Source: DATNIB01 sp035604685 (GTDB lineage: Bacteria > Actinomycetota > Acidimicrobiia > Acidimicrobiales > RAAP-2). From it: DNA of 15,905 nucleotides. Positions within the stretch are counted from its first letter, which is position 1, and each line of letters begins with the position of its first letter. The notes below the pieces were generated by a model. That model saw only the letters and a list, made by a program, of their open reading frames with translations, was not told where the DNA came from and ran no database searches. The stretch covers positions 1 to 15,905 of the forward strand of contig DATNIB010000067.1 of the NCBI GenBank assembly GCA_035604685.1, given 5' to 3'. Below, piece after piece: positions 1 to 6,535 of this stretch. A program made the translations under genes and the position numbers.

Positions 1-828
1 GAGGACGACGGCCACGTTCGGCGCATCATCACGAGCCGGCCCGAGTACCGCAACGCCCAGAGTCGCCGACTGCTGGAGGAGCTGGATGACGCCTTCGCCG
101 CTGCCGCCGATGACCTCGACGTCCGGGTCGTCGTGCTGCTCGGTGACGGCGACCACTTCTCGGGCGGTCATGACCTCGGATCGCCGGCCGAGCTGGCCGA
201 CCGCGAGCGGCGGCCTCGACCGGAGGGTGTGCGCGGCAAGTTCCAGCATTCGCGCGAGAGCTTCGTCAACAAGACGCTGCGCTGGCGCGACCTGCCCAAG
301 CCGACTATCGCCGGGGTCCAGGGCTACTGCATCTTCGGCGGGTGGATGGTGGCCTCATCGATGGACATCATTTACGCCGCAGACGACGCGATGTTCCTCG
401 GCGCCAACTTCCAGTACTTCTCCATCCCGTGGGACATCTCGCCGCGGCGGGCCAAGGAGCTCTTGTACGAGAGCCGGTTCATCGATGCCGCCGAGGCCGA
501 GGAGCTGGGTCTGGTGAACAAGGTCGTTCCGCGGAGGCAGCTCGACGACGCGGTGATGGGCTACGCGCGCCGCATCGCAGACAACGACCCCTTCCAGCTT
601 CGAATGACCAAGATGGCCGTCAATCAGATGCAGGACGTCCAGGGCTTTCAGGCGCACATCACCGCCGCGCACCTGATGCATCTGATGTCGTCCGCTGGGG
701 AGTCTGACCCGGACTACGCGTTGCGGCTTCCCGACGGCCGGCGCCGGCCTATGGTCCAGAAGGCCTTCGAGCACTACGAGTTGCGCAGAGCCGAGCAAGG
801 CACCCACCCCGGCAGGTCTCCGGCTTGA
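1..828 (+). CDS. enoyl-CoA hydratase/isomerase family protein (5' truncated)
   Basis: The gene is open from base 1, so its start lies outside the window; 275 residues are visible. It is a crotonase-fold protein, a family that acts on acyl-CoA thioesters in beta-oxidation and related degradation. The first oxyanion-hole segment is FSGGHDLG, encoded near 160-180. The second is GVQGYCIFGG, near 313-345. The helix and GLVNKVVP segment that follow the active site in this family are near 455-530. The fold is clear, but the usual catalytic glutamates are not: the regions where the family normally has PE and GAGGT or WELG read LGANF and IPWDIS. Hydration of enoyl-CoA is therefore not assured; an isomerase, hydrolase or other crotonase reaction is possible. 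It ends 171 bases before the next plus-strand gene. Confidence 0.88.
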   Translation, partial: EDDGHVRRIITSRPEYRNAQSRRLLEELDDAFAAAADDLDVRVVVLLGDGDHFSGGHDLGSPAELADRERRPRPEGVRGKFQHSRESFVNKTLRWRDLPKPTIAGVQGYCIFGGWMVASSMDIIYAADDAMFLGANFQYFSIPWDISPRRAKELLYESRFIDAAEAEELGLVNKVVPRRQLDDAVMGYARRIADNDPFQLRMTKMAVNQMQDVQGFQAHITAAHLMHLMSSAGESDPDYALRLPDGRRRPMVQKAFEHYELRRAEQGTHPGRSPA

Positions 829-999
829 ACAGAGCCGGCAGGATGCCCAGGGTCTGCCATTGAAGTGGAGCGCCCGCGGTGGGGGGATTGGCTCCTTAGT
901 CGTCTCCACAGAGCGCCATCGAGGCAGCGAGTCCCTCCGTTCCGGAGGCGCCGGCGGCCGATCAGCGTGATGAGCCGTTTCCCCCGCTCATAGGCTCGG
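829..999. other. intergenic region with a weak inverted repeat
   Basis: This is the gap between the crotonase-family gene and the methyltransferase gene. GTGGAG at 865-870 is complementary to CTCCAC at 904-909, but the loop is 33 bases and no T-run follows, so a terminator is doubtful. The downstream edge holds the -10-like box described separately. No small gene with a ribosome binding site is visible. Confidence 0.3.
991..996 (+). promoter_or_regulatory. -10-like box of a probable leaderless promoter
   Basis: TAGGCT matches the TANNNT actinobacterial -10 pattern. It ends 6 bases before the ATG at 1003, so the transcript would begin at or next to the start codon. No Shine-Dalgarno sequence lies upstream of that start, which fits leaderless translation. 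No convincing -35 box is seen. Confidence 0.4.
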
Positions 1000-1002
1000 G
1001 TG

Positions 1003-1629
1003 ATGAGTTGGTGGGAAGACCAAGTGCTCCCCAGGGCCATCAACGTGTTGTGTGGGACCAAGGAGCTCCGCCGCCATCGTGAAGAGGTGGTTGCCGGACT
1101 GCACGGCTCCGTTGTCGAGATCGGCTTCGGGTCGGGACTGAACGTGCCCCTCTACTCGGTGGAGATCACCAGGGTGTACGCGGTCGATCCATCCGGAGTG
1201 GGCCGCAAGCTCAGCGCGAAGCGACTGCGCGCATCGCCAACCCAGGTCGAGTTCGTGGGCCTGGACGGGCAGGACCTCCCGCTTGGTGACGCATCGGTCG
1301 ATGGGGCCCTCAGCACGTTCACTATGTGCACGATCCCCGACCTTGGTCGGGCCCTCGCTGAGCTGCACCGGGTGCTGCGTCCGGGTGGCCAGGTTCACTT
1401 TCTCGAGCATGGGCTCGCGGCTGATCCCGAGATCGCCCACCGACAGCACCGGTTCAATGGTTTCCAACGGCGCGTTGCCGGGGGGTGCAATTTGGATCGG
1501 CCAATCGACCTCCATCTTGGGGAAGCGGGCTTCGAGATCGCGTCGCTGAAGCTGGGGTGGCTCGCGGGCCCCAGGTGGCTCAAGCCGTGGAACTACCTGT
1601 ACAAAGGGGTGGCCATCAAGCCGACGTGA
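1003..1629 (+). CDS. class I SAM-dependent methyltransferase (UbiE/METTL7-like)
   Basis: This is a 208-residue Rossmann-fold methyltransferase, predicted cytosolic. Motif I is VVEIGFGSGLN at about residues 37-47. An acidic residue in VDPSG (D62) would contact the ribose of S-adenosylmethionine. Motif IV/V regions are DGALSTFTMCTIPD and ELHRVLRPGG, followed by FLEHG and a GGC element with Asn-Leu-Asp-Arg. This layout is typical of small methyltransferases related to UbiE and to the METTL7 group that methylates small thiols or quinone-like acceptors; the substrate cannot be read from the sequence. The start could be GTG 1000 or the adjacent ATG 1003. I choose ATG because it sits 6 bases after a TANNNT box and no ribosome binding site is seen. 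It converges with the CNB gene at 1720. Confidence 0.85.
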   Translation: MSWWEDQVLPRAINVLCGTKELRRHREEVVAGLHGSVVEIGFGSGLNVPLYSVEITRVYAVDPSGVGRKLSAKRLRASPTQVEFVGLDGQDLPLGDASVDGALSTFTMCTIPDLGRALAELHRVLRPGGQVHFLEHGLAADPEIAHRQHRFNGFQRRVAGGCNLDRPIDLHLGEAGFEIASLKLGWLAGPRWLKPWNYLYKGVAIKPT

Positions 1630-1719
1630 AGTTCGTTGCGTTCCGAGCTCCGAAGCGCCCTACAGACGACCCGATCGCTCACTGGCCCCTGCGGGACCGA
1701 AACGACTGTGCGATGTCCG

Positions 1720-2067
1720 TCAGTTCCGGTTTCGGAAGCGGTCGGCCATCGCCGACATGACCGAGAGTGCGAACATCGGCGTCTCTTGGACCAAGAACAG
1801 GAACTTGTGTCGGTCGATCACGGCCAGCTGCGTGTCCGAGGTGGCGACCGCGGTAGCCGAGCGGGGCGAGGAGTCGACGAGCGCCATCTCGCCGAAGACG
1901 TCGTCGACGCCCAGGTTCGCGATGACCCGATCGGCGATTCGAAGTTGGATCTCCCCTTCGATGATGCCGTACATCTCCTCCCCCGAGTCGCCCTCGGAGA
2001 ACACGACGGTGTCGGCCGGCACGGCCATGATGCTTTGAGCGTTGTTGAACAGCCCGAGTACCTTCAT
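1720..2067 (-). CDS. stand-alone cyclic nucleotide-binding (CNB) domain protein
   Basis: The protein has 115 residues and is almost entirely one CNB (CAP_ED) domain. The beta-roll is visible from PADTVVFSEGDSGEEMYGIIEGEI, at about residues 17-40. The phosphate-binding cassette FGEMALVDSSPRSATA is at 58-73, with the glutamate (E60) that binds the ribose 2'-hydroxyl and the arginine (R69) that binds the cyclic phosphate. There is no DNA-binding, kinase or channel domain, so it is a single-domain sensor that probably acts on a partner protein. GGAGG lies 7 bases upstream of the ATG, which fixes the start. It is divergent from the MFS-CNB transporter gene, and both could be served by the 2068-2328 region. 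Cyclic AMP is the usual ligand of such cassettes, but this is inferred. Confidence 0.9.
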   Translation of the reverse strand: MKVLGLFNNAQSIMAVPADTVVFSEGDSGEEMYGIIEGEIQLRIADRVIANLGVDDVFGEMALVDSSPRSATAVATSDTQLAVIDRHKFLFLVQETPMFALSVMSAMADRFRNRN

Positions 2068-2328
2068 CTGTGCCTCCGGCGAGGATCATCATTTCGCAGC
2101 AGCCGGTCTTCCTGACAACGGTCGTCACTGGACTCTGGCCGTCCCCGGAGGGGCAACCTGCGGCGGCGACGGTACCAGTCGGGTTCGCTTTCCGTACAGG
2201 AGAGAGCGGCCGTGTCGCCGGGTTGTCGCGCAAAGTTCATCTTTGCCGCGCGCCGTCGCCCCACGATGGCATGAGCGGTTACATGAGCAATTTGCGGAGA
2301 GGTCTCGCCCAAGCCACGTTGTCCCCCG
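2068..2328. promoter_or_regulatory. divergent promoter region between the CNB gene and the MFS-CNB gene
   Basis: These 261 bases separate two divergent genes that both encode CNB domains, so promoters for both must lie here or the upstream ends are mis-set. The minus-strand gene has a good GGAGG ribosome binding site at its edge. The plus-strand gene at 2329 has none. The region contains an inverted repeat (2227-2250) and two CATGAGC copies 12 bases apart (2270-2276 and 2282-2288). I see no TGTGA-N6-TCACA type CRP site. Confidence 0.45.
2227..2250. repeat. inverted repeat (operator or hairpin candidate)
   Basis: CGCGCAAAG at 2227-2235 pairs with CTTTG at 2241-2245 and CGCG at 2247-2250, with a 5-base loop (TTCAT) and one bulged C at 2246. 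It lies about 80 bases upstream of the MFS-CNB start and has no T-run after it. It could be an operator for a dimeric regulator or a hairpin in the leader. Confidence 0.4.
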
Positions 2329-4377
2329 ATGACGTCGGACGAGCGCGGCCGGTTGGATGCCCCGGGGCGCCGGAGTGGCTCGCCGCGGAGCTCCGTCGGG
2401 CCCGGCAGGCTGGTCGAACCCCTCCGGATCCTGCTCGGCAACCGGCTGCTCACCTGGCTGGTGGTGGCGTTCGCCGCCCTCACCGTCGCCGAGTGGGGGT
2501 ACGTGACGGCCCTGGCCATCGACGCGTTCCGTGCCCACGGCGCGATCGCGGTGGGACTGGTTGGCTTTCGGCTCTTCTTTGCCGCGTTCGGGAGCTTCTT
2601 CAGTCTGCCGTTCGTGGAACGACATCCCGGAGCGCAGGTGCTGACCGCGGTCGCGGGCGTCCGAGCCGCCATCGTGGGGGCCAGCTCGGCGCTGGCCGCC
2701 GTTGGCGCCCCGCTGACCCCGCTCCTAATCCTGGTGGCGCTGGACGCCGTGGCCGCCGCGGCCTACCGACCGGCCCAGTCTGCGATGCTCCCGGCGCTGG
2801 CTCGCAACCCGAGGGAGGTGGCCGCGGCCGCGGCCGGGGTCAGCACCGTCAAGACGCTCAGCCAGGCGGTGGGCGCCGTCGGCGGCGGCTTCCTGCTGGA
2901 GGTGACGTCTCCGGCCACGGTGTTCGCGGCGGCCGCGGCGTTGCTGCTGATAGCGGGAGCGGTGACGTTGCGCTTCGTCCACGGGCCGATCCCCGTCGAA
3001 TGGGCCCTCGCCCCGAGCCGGATCCGAGATCGGATGCGGGGCATGTTCGACGTGGTCCGCGAGCCACATGTGGGTGGCCTCCTCGTGGTGAGCGGGCTGC
3101 GGACGTTCGTGCGCGGGATGTGGATCGCCCTGGCCGTGATCGCCGCCCTGCGGCTGCTGCACGGCGGCAGCGCGGGGGTCGGCCTCTTGATGCTGGCCGC
3201 CGGGGTCGGGTCGCTGGCCGCCGTCCCCCTCTCGGCAGCGCTCATCGATCGCCCCCGGTTGGGCACGCCGGCAGCCCTGGCGCTGATCGCCTGCGGCATC
3301 CCCCTCGGATTCATTGCCGGGGTGCCCGTGCTCGACGTGGCCCTGGGTTTCGTGGCCGCCTGGGGAATCGGCATGGCGGTAGCCGACGTCGCGACCTTGT
3401 CCCTGCTCTACCGGCTGCTCGACATCCCACTGTTGCCGAAGGTCACCGCGGTGATCGAGTCGGCCAAGCTCGCGCTCGAGGGTCTGGGTGCGCTGTTGGC
3501 CCCCGTGTTGGTGTCGACCATCGGCGTTCGGGGCGCCCTCGTCGCGGCGGCCGTCCCGCTCCCGGTCGTGGTGGCGGCGGGGTGGAAGATGCTGCACCGG
3601 TTGGACGCCACGGCAGGGGATCGGACCCGGACCCTCGGGCTGTTGCACGGCGTGTCGTGCCTCGAACCGCTCGACATGCCGGCGCTCGAGTCCCTGGCCG
3701 GAGGGGTGGTCAGGCTCGCCGTGCCCGCCGGGGCTGACGTCGTCCGCCAGGGAGACCCGGGCGACCGCTTCTATGTCGTCGAGGCCGGGACCGCAGACGT
3801 GCTGGTGGACGGCTTCTGCGTGGGGTCGGTGGCGCCGGGCGGCAGCTTCGGCGAACGGGCGCTCCTGCGCGATTCCGCGCGCACGGCAACGATCCGCGCC
3901 CGCGAGCCGATGCAGCTGCTGGCGCTCTCGAGAGAGGACTTCCTGACCGCGCTCACGGGCCAGGCAGCGGCAAGTTCCACGGCCGCTCCTCGTGCCCCCA
4001 CCGGCACCGGTGAGTGGACTCGGCGCGAACGAGCCGCGGTGCTCGCGCGTCTCGGCTTGTTCAGCCACCTGGACTCTGGAACGCTGCGCCAGCTGGCCGA
4101 CGAGAGTGACCTCGATCGGTGGCCGGCCGGTGCAGCAATCATCGGGCAGGGAGAGGAGGGCGATCGGTTCTTCGTGCTGCTGGAGGGCACGGCCACGGTC
4201 ACGGTGGACGGGAGAGCGGTCGGCGAGCTCCAACCTGGGGACCAATTCGGCGAGATCGCCCTTCTGCACGGGGTGCCGAGAACCGCTGGCGTGACCGCCG
4301 CCAGTCCGGTGGCCACTCTCAGCCTGCCCCGCGGTGCCTTCGCGTCGGCCGTTCGCACCCGGGTGATGCTTGGTTGA
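2329..4377 (+). CDS. MFS-type transporter with two C-terminal cyclic nucleotide-binding domains
   Basis: The 682-residue inner-membrane protein has three parts. Residues about 35-425 form a multi-helix transporter of major facilitator type (PF05977/MFS_3-like or MFS_1-like), with long Ala/Val/Leu/Gly helices and a basic cytoplasmic linker at about 229-247 (RIRDRMRGMFDVVREP). CNB domain 1 spans about 437-545, with cassette FGERALLRDSARTAT at 507-521 (E509, R518). A Ser/Ala/Pro/Thr-rich linker follows, then CNB domain 2 at about 568-680, with cassette FGEIALLHGVPRTAG at 640-654 (E642, R651). Both cassettes keep the Glu and Arg needed for cyclic nucleotide binding. Known MFS-CNB fusions are few and poorly studied; cyclic nucleotide gating of transport is the natural inference, and the transported substrate is unknown. 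ATG 2329 is the most upstream start and lacks a clear ribosome binding site; TTG 2353 is an alternative. Confidence 0.9.
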   Translation: MTSDERGRLDAPGRRSGSPRSSVGPGRLVEPLRILLGNRLLTWLVVAFAALTVAEWGYVTALAIDAFRAHGAIAVGLVGFRLFFAAFGSFFSLPFVERHPGAQVLTAVAGVRAAIVGASSALAAVGAPLTPLLILVALDAVAAAAYRPAQSAMLPALARNPREVAAAAAGVSTVKTLSQAVGAVGGGFLLEVTSPATVFAAAAALLLIAGAVTLRFVHGPIPVEWALAPSRIRDRMRGMFDVVREPHVGGLLVVSGLRTFVRGMWIALAVIAALRLLHGGSAGVGLLMLAAGVGSLAAVPLSAALIDRPRLGTPAALALIACGIPLGFIAGVPVLDVALGFVAAWGIGMAVADVATLSLLYRLLDIPLLPKVTAVIESAKLALEGLGALLAPVLVSTIGVRGALVAAAVPLPVVVAAGWKMLHRLDATAGDRTRTLGLLHGVSCLEPLDMPALESLAGGVVRLAVPAGADVVRQGDPGDRFYVVEAGTADVLVDGFCVGSVAPGGSFGERALLRDSARTATIRAREPMQLLALSREDFLTALTGQAAASSTAAPRAPTGTGEWTRRERAAVLARLGLFSHLDSGTLRQLADESDLDRWPAGAAIIGQGEEGDRFFVLLEGTATVTVDGRAVGELQPGDQFGEIALLHGVPRTAGVTAASPVATLSLPRGAFASAVRTRVMLG

Positions 4378-4489
4378 CGACGCTCGAAGGGGAGGGATCA
4401 CCTTCGAATCGCCCGACCACGACGAGCGGCCCTTCAGGCCGGGCGGCCGGGGCGCTAGCGTCTGGGGCCACCCGTCGCGGAGGCGTGCC
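4378..4489. other. short intergenic region ahead of the Ig-like protein gene
   Basis: These 112 bases lie between the transporter stop and the next plus-strand start. The frame of the next gene stays open back to 4370, but the residues encoded here are charged and non-hydrophobic and would bury the signal peptide, so I treat the stretch as untranslated. GGAGG at 4479-4483 is the ribosome binding site of the next gene. No terminator is seen, so read-through from the transporter gene is plausible. Confidence 0.4.
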
Positions 4490-5227
4490 ATGCGGAGAAT
4501 CGCCATGCCTTTGATCGCTGCGGGCATCGCCGCGGCCGTGGGCTGGCCGATGGCCGCGTTCGCCTACGGCCCGCACGGTGCGGTGATCGGGACGGGCACC
4601 GCCAAGCTGGCTCCCTGTGGCACGACGCTCATCAGCGGCCAGGGATTTCAGCCCGACGAATCGGTGCTCCTGATCTTGGCGCCGGGACCGGTGTCGCTCG
4701 GCCCGACGACCACCGGGGGGGACGGGTCGTTCTTCGCCTCCTTGACAATCCCGGTCGGCACGGCCTCGGGCAAGTACACCGTCGTCGCCACCGGCCAGAC
4801 GGGCGACACCGCCAGCACCGACTTCACCGTCGGCAAGGGCGGCTGCACCGCAGTCCCGCTGCTCAGTCACAGCACGGTCGACCCCGGAGAGTCGACCGTG
4901 GTGCGCGGCGGGGGATGCCCTCCCAACGACCAGGTGGTCCTGACCCTGGACGGCAAGGTGGTGGGTCAAACGACGGCCAACGACCAGGGCATGTTCGCGG
5001 CCTCGATCATCCCGCACGGCTACAAGATCGGTCAGGAGACGGTGACCGTGGAATGCGGTTCGAGATCGTTCGGGGTCCTCCTCTCGGTGGTGGCGACCGT
5101 CGCGGCCAAGACCCCCGAGAGCACCACCGCGGTCTTCGGGGTCTTCGTTCTGCTCGGCCTCGTGTTGCTCTGGGGCCAGTTCGGCAGCGGCGCCAGCCGG
5201 CGCCGCCGGAAGCGGCCCGCGGGGTAG
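4490..5227 (+). CDS. secreted, C-terminally membrane-anchored protein with two Ig-like (IPT/TIG-type) units
   Basis: The predicted 245-residue protein starts with a signal peptide (MRRIAMPLIAAG... ending near AFA-YG). Two similar beta-sandwich units follow. Unit one (LAPCGTTLISGQGFQPDESV to FTVG) and unit two (STVDPGESTVVRGGGCPPND to SVV) share the pattern: Pro or Cys, G-x-x-T/S, hydrophobic, x-G-x-G, PxD/ND, a hydrophobic strand, and a 'G.F.AS..IP.G' stretch. This resembles bacterial Ig-like adhesion or scaffold repeats. Near the end is one hydrophobic helix (TTAVFGVFVLLGLVLLWGQF) followed by an Arg/Lys-rich tail, so the bulk is outside the cell, anchored by the C-terminus. The layout looks like a sortase substrate, but no LPXTG is visible. 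The ATG is chosen because GGAGG sits 6 bases upstream. Function unknown; perhaps a surface partner of the neighbouring sensor proteins. Confidence 0.75.
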   Translation: MRRIAMPLIAAGIAAAVGWPMAAFAYGPHGAVIGTGTAKLAPCGTTLISGQGFQPDESVLLILAPGPVSLGPTTTGGDGSFFASLTIPVGTASGKYTVVATGQTGDTASTDFTVGKGGCTAVPLLSHSTVDPGESTVVRGGGCPPNDQVVLTLDGKVVGQTTANDQGMFAASIIPHGYKIGQETVTVECGSRSFGVLLSVVATVAAKTPESTTAVFGVFVLLGLVLLWGQFGSGASRRRRKRPAG

Positions 5228-5291
5228 CCAACCCGTCGAGGGGCCGGCCGATGATCTTCGGCAGAGGAGCCGGTGGGATCGGGTGCGCTGG

Positions 5292-6263
5292 CTAGAGCGC
5301 AGAGACGCCGTAGATCGTCTCTTCGCCGACCCGCCCCTTCACCGTCACCGTCTCGGGTTCGCCGAACGTGAACGCACCGTCCGCCGAGTCCTTGACCAGT
5401 TGGGTGGCCAGGATGCTGGGCCGCCCCTCCCGTCCCGAGATGCTGGCGATCCGGAAGCCGACGTTGACGGCGTCGCCCAGCACCATCACGACCGAGCCGG
5501 GCATGAGTTGCATCGTGACGGGACCCATCGTGATGGCCCAGCCCATCCGTAGGGGGGTGCCATCGTCGTAGCGGAGCTCGAAGCCGGCGGTCGTCTCGGA
5601 CACCATGGCTTGGGCGACCAGCGCAAAGTTCAGCGCGTTGACCGCCGCCGCGGGGTCGACCTCGAGCTCCCAGCTGGCGAAGAAGGCATCGCCGACGTAG
5701 TCGACGAGGGTGCCCCGGTGCTGGGTGAGCAGCTCGCGCAGCTTGGTGTAGAGGACGTGCACGTCCCGGGCGAGCACCTGTTGCTCCGCCTGCTCCGAGA
5801 CGGTCGAGAAGTTGATGAGGTCGCCGACCACCATGGCCATCGTCATGGGCGTGGCGATCGAGGTGGTCGAACGCTGTTCGGTCCTGGCGGGTTTCCTGGT
5901 GGTCAGTGCCGCGTCCCGAAATTCGAGCACGTGGCTGCCCACCTGGATCTGGTCGCCGCCGTTGAGCGGCACCCCCACGGCGCGCTCGATCCGCACCCCG
6001 TTGACCCGGACGCCGTTGCTGGACGTGTCGACGACGACGGCCTGCGAGAGCTCGGCGTTCACCCGGACCTCGAGGTGGTTGCGCGAGACGGCGAGGTCGT
6101 GGCTCAAGAGGATCCGGTGGGCGTCGTCCACCCCGGAGCATTCGCGGCCGACGAAGAGCCGGTCCACCAGGGGGAGAACGGTCTCGCCGGGGCTCCCGGG
6201 GTCGAGGACCAGGTAGCCGAACGGCTGGCCCTCGGCCGAGGTCGAAACGCCGTCCCCGTTCAC
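5292..6263 (-). CDS. FHA domain plus class III adenylate/guanylate cyclase
   Basis: Counting from GTG 6263 the protein has 323 residues and is soluble. An FHA domain (about 16-117) has GR (39-40), the S-x-x-H pair S60/H63 and N83-G84, the residues that bind phosphothreonine. A class III cyclase domain (about 138-323) follows. It keeps both metal-binding aspartates (D148 in VVGDLINFS, D192 in DYVGDAFF) and the transition-state pair N267/R271 in GDAVNVGFR. The usual purine-selecting Lys is Asp188 and the usual Asp/Thr is Met260, so the product nucleotide is uncertain. The frame stays open to a TTG at 6440, but codons in 6264-6440 have much lower third-position GC and conserve no domain, so the GTG is preferred although its ribosome binding site is weak. 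It is divergent from the kinase gene; the FHA domain may read kinase phosphorylation. Confidence 0.85.
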   Translation of the reverse strand: MNGDGVSTSAEGQPFGYLVLDPGSPGETVLPLVDRLFVGRECSGVDDAHRILLSHDLAVSRNHLEVRVNAELSQAVVVDTSSNGVRVNGVRIERAVGVPLNGGDQIQVGSHVLEFRDAALTTRKPARTEQRSTTSIATPMTMAMVVGDLINFSTVSEQAEQQVLARDVHVLYTKLRELLTQHRGTLVDYVGDAFFASWELEVDPAAAVNALNFALVAQAMVSETTAGFELRYDDGTPLRMGWAITMGPVTMQLMPGSVVMVLGDAVNVGFRIASISGREGRPSILATQLVKDSADGAFTFGEPETVTVKGRVGEETIYGVSAL

Positions 6264-6535
6264 CGGGCCCGACCCCGCGCCGTGTCGCAGAGGTTCGGTT
6301 GGAAGGCGCCGGAGAGCAATGCAATCCGCGGCCTCGGCCGCGTGGCGCAGGCGGGGAGCGCCCTCGGTTGGTTCCCTTTCGACCCACCAGGCTGGGTCAC
6401 GTGTCGGACGGTAGACGAACGGGGGTGAATCGGCAACCAACCTGAGGTATCGTCGCCGCCTGCAGCCCCCCGTGTCGGTGGGCGCGGGGGAACATCCCGT
6501 TGTCGGGATGTCTGGTCCACCAACGGAGGGGCGGG
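6264..6535. promoter_or_regulatory. divergent promoter region between the FHA-cyclase gene and the kinase gene
   Basis: These 272 bases separate the proposed starts of two divergent signalling genes. A TANNNT box (TATCGT, 6448-6453) could serve the kinase gene with a leader of roughly 75-80 bases, but it has no good -35 box. The minus-strand frame of the cyclase remains open here up to TTG 6440, so part of the region could be coding. No hairpin or repeat of note was found. Confidence 0.35.
6525..6529 (+). promoter_or_regulatory. ribosome binding site that decides the kinase start
   Basis: GGAGG lies 6 bases upstream of GTG 6536. The same frame is open from TTG 6500, but that start has no such site and would add only 12 non-conserved residues, so GTG 6536 is preferred. 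Confidence 0.7.

Noticed and set aside
2725..4527. Long open frame antisense to the MFS-CNB gene
   Set aside because: High GC content leaves opposite-strand frames open. The translation is rich in Arg, His, Gly and Gln with no domain, and the plus-strand gene has clear motifs throughout.
5228..5291. Hairpin GCCGA/TCGGC (5247-5262) as a terminator between convergent genes
   Set aside because: The stem has only 5 bp and no T-run follows; such stems arise by chance in DNA of this composition.
6264..6440. N-terminal extension of the FHA-cyclase to TTG 6440
   Set aside because: Codon third positions are far less GC-rich than in the rest of the gene, no domain is present and no ribosome binding site precedes the TTG. 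It is not fully excluded.
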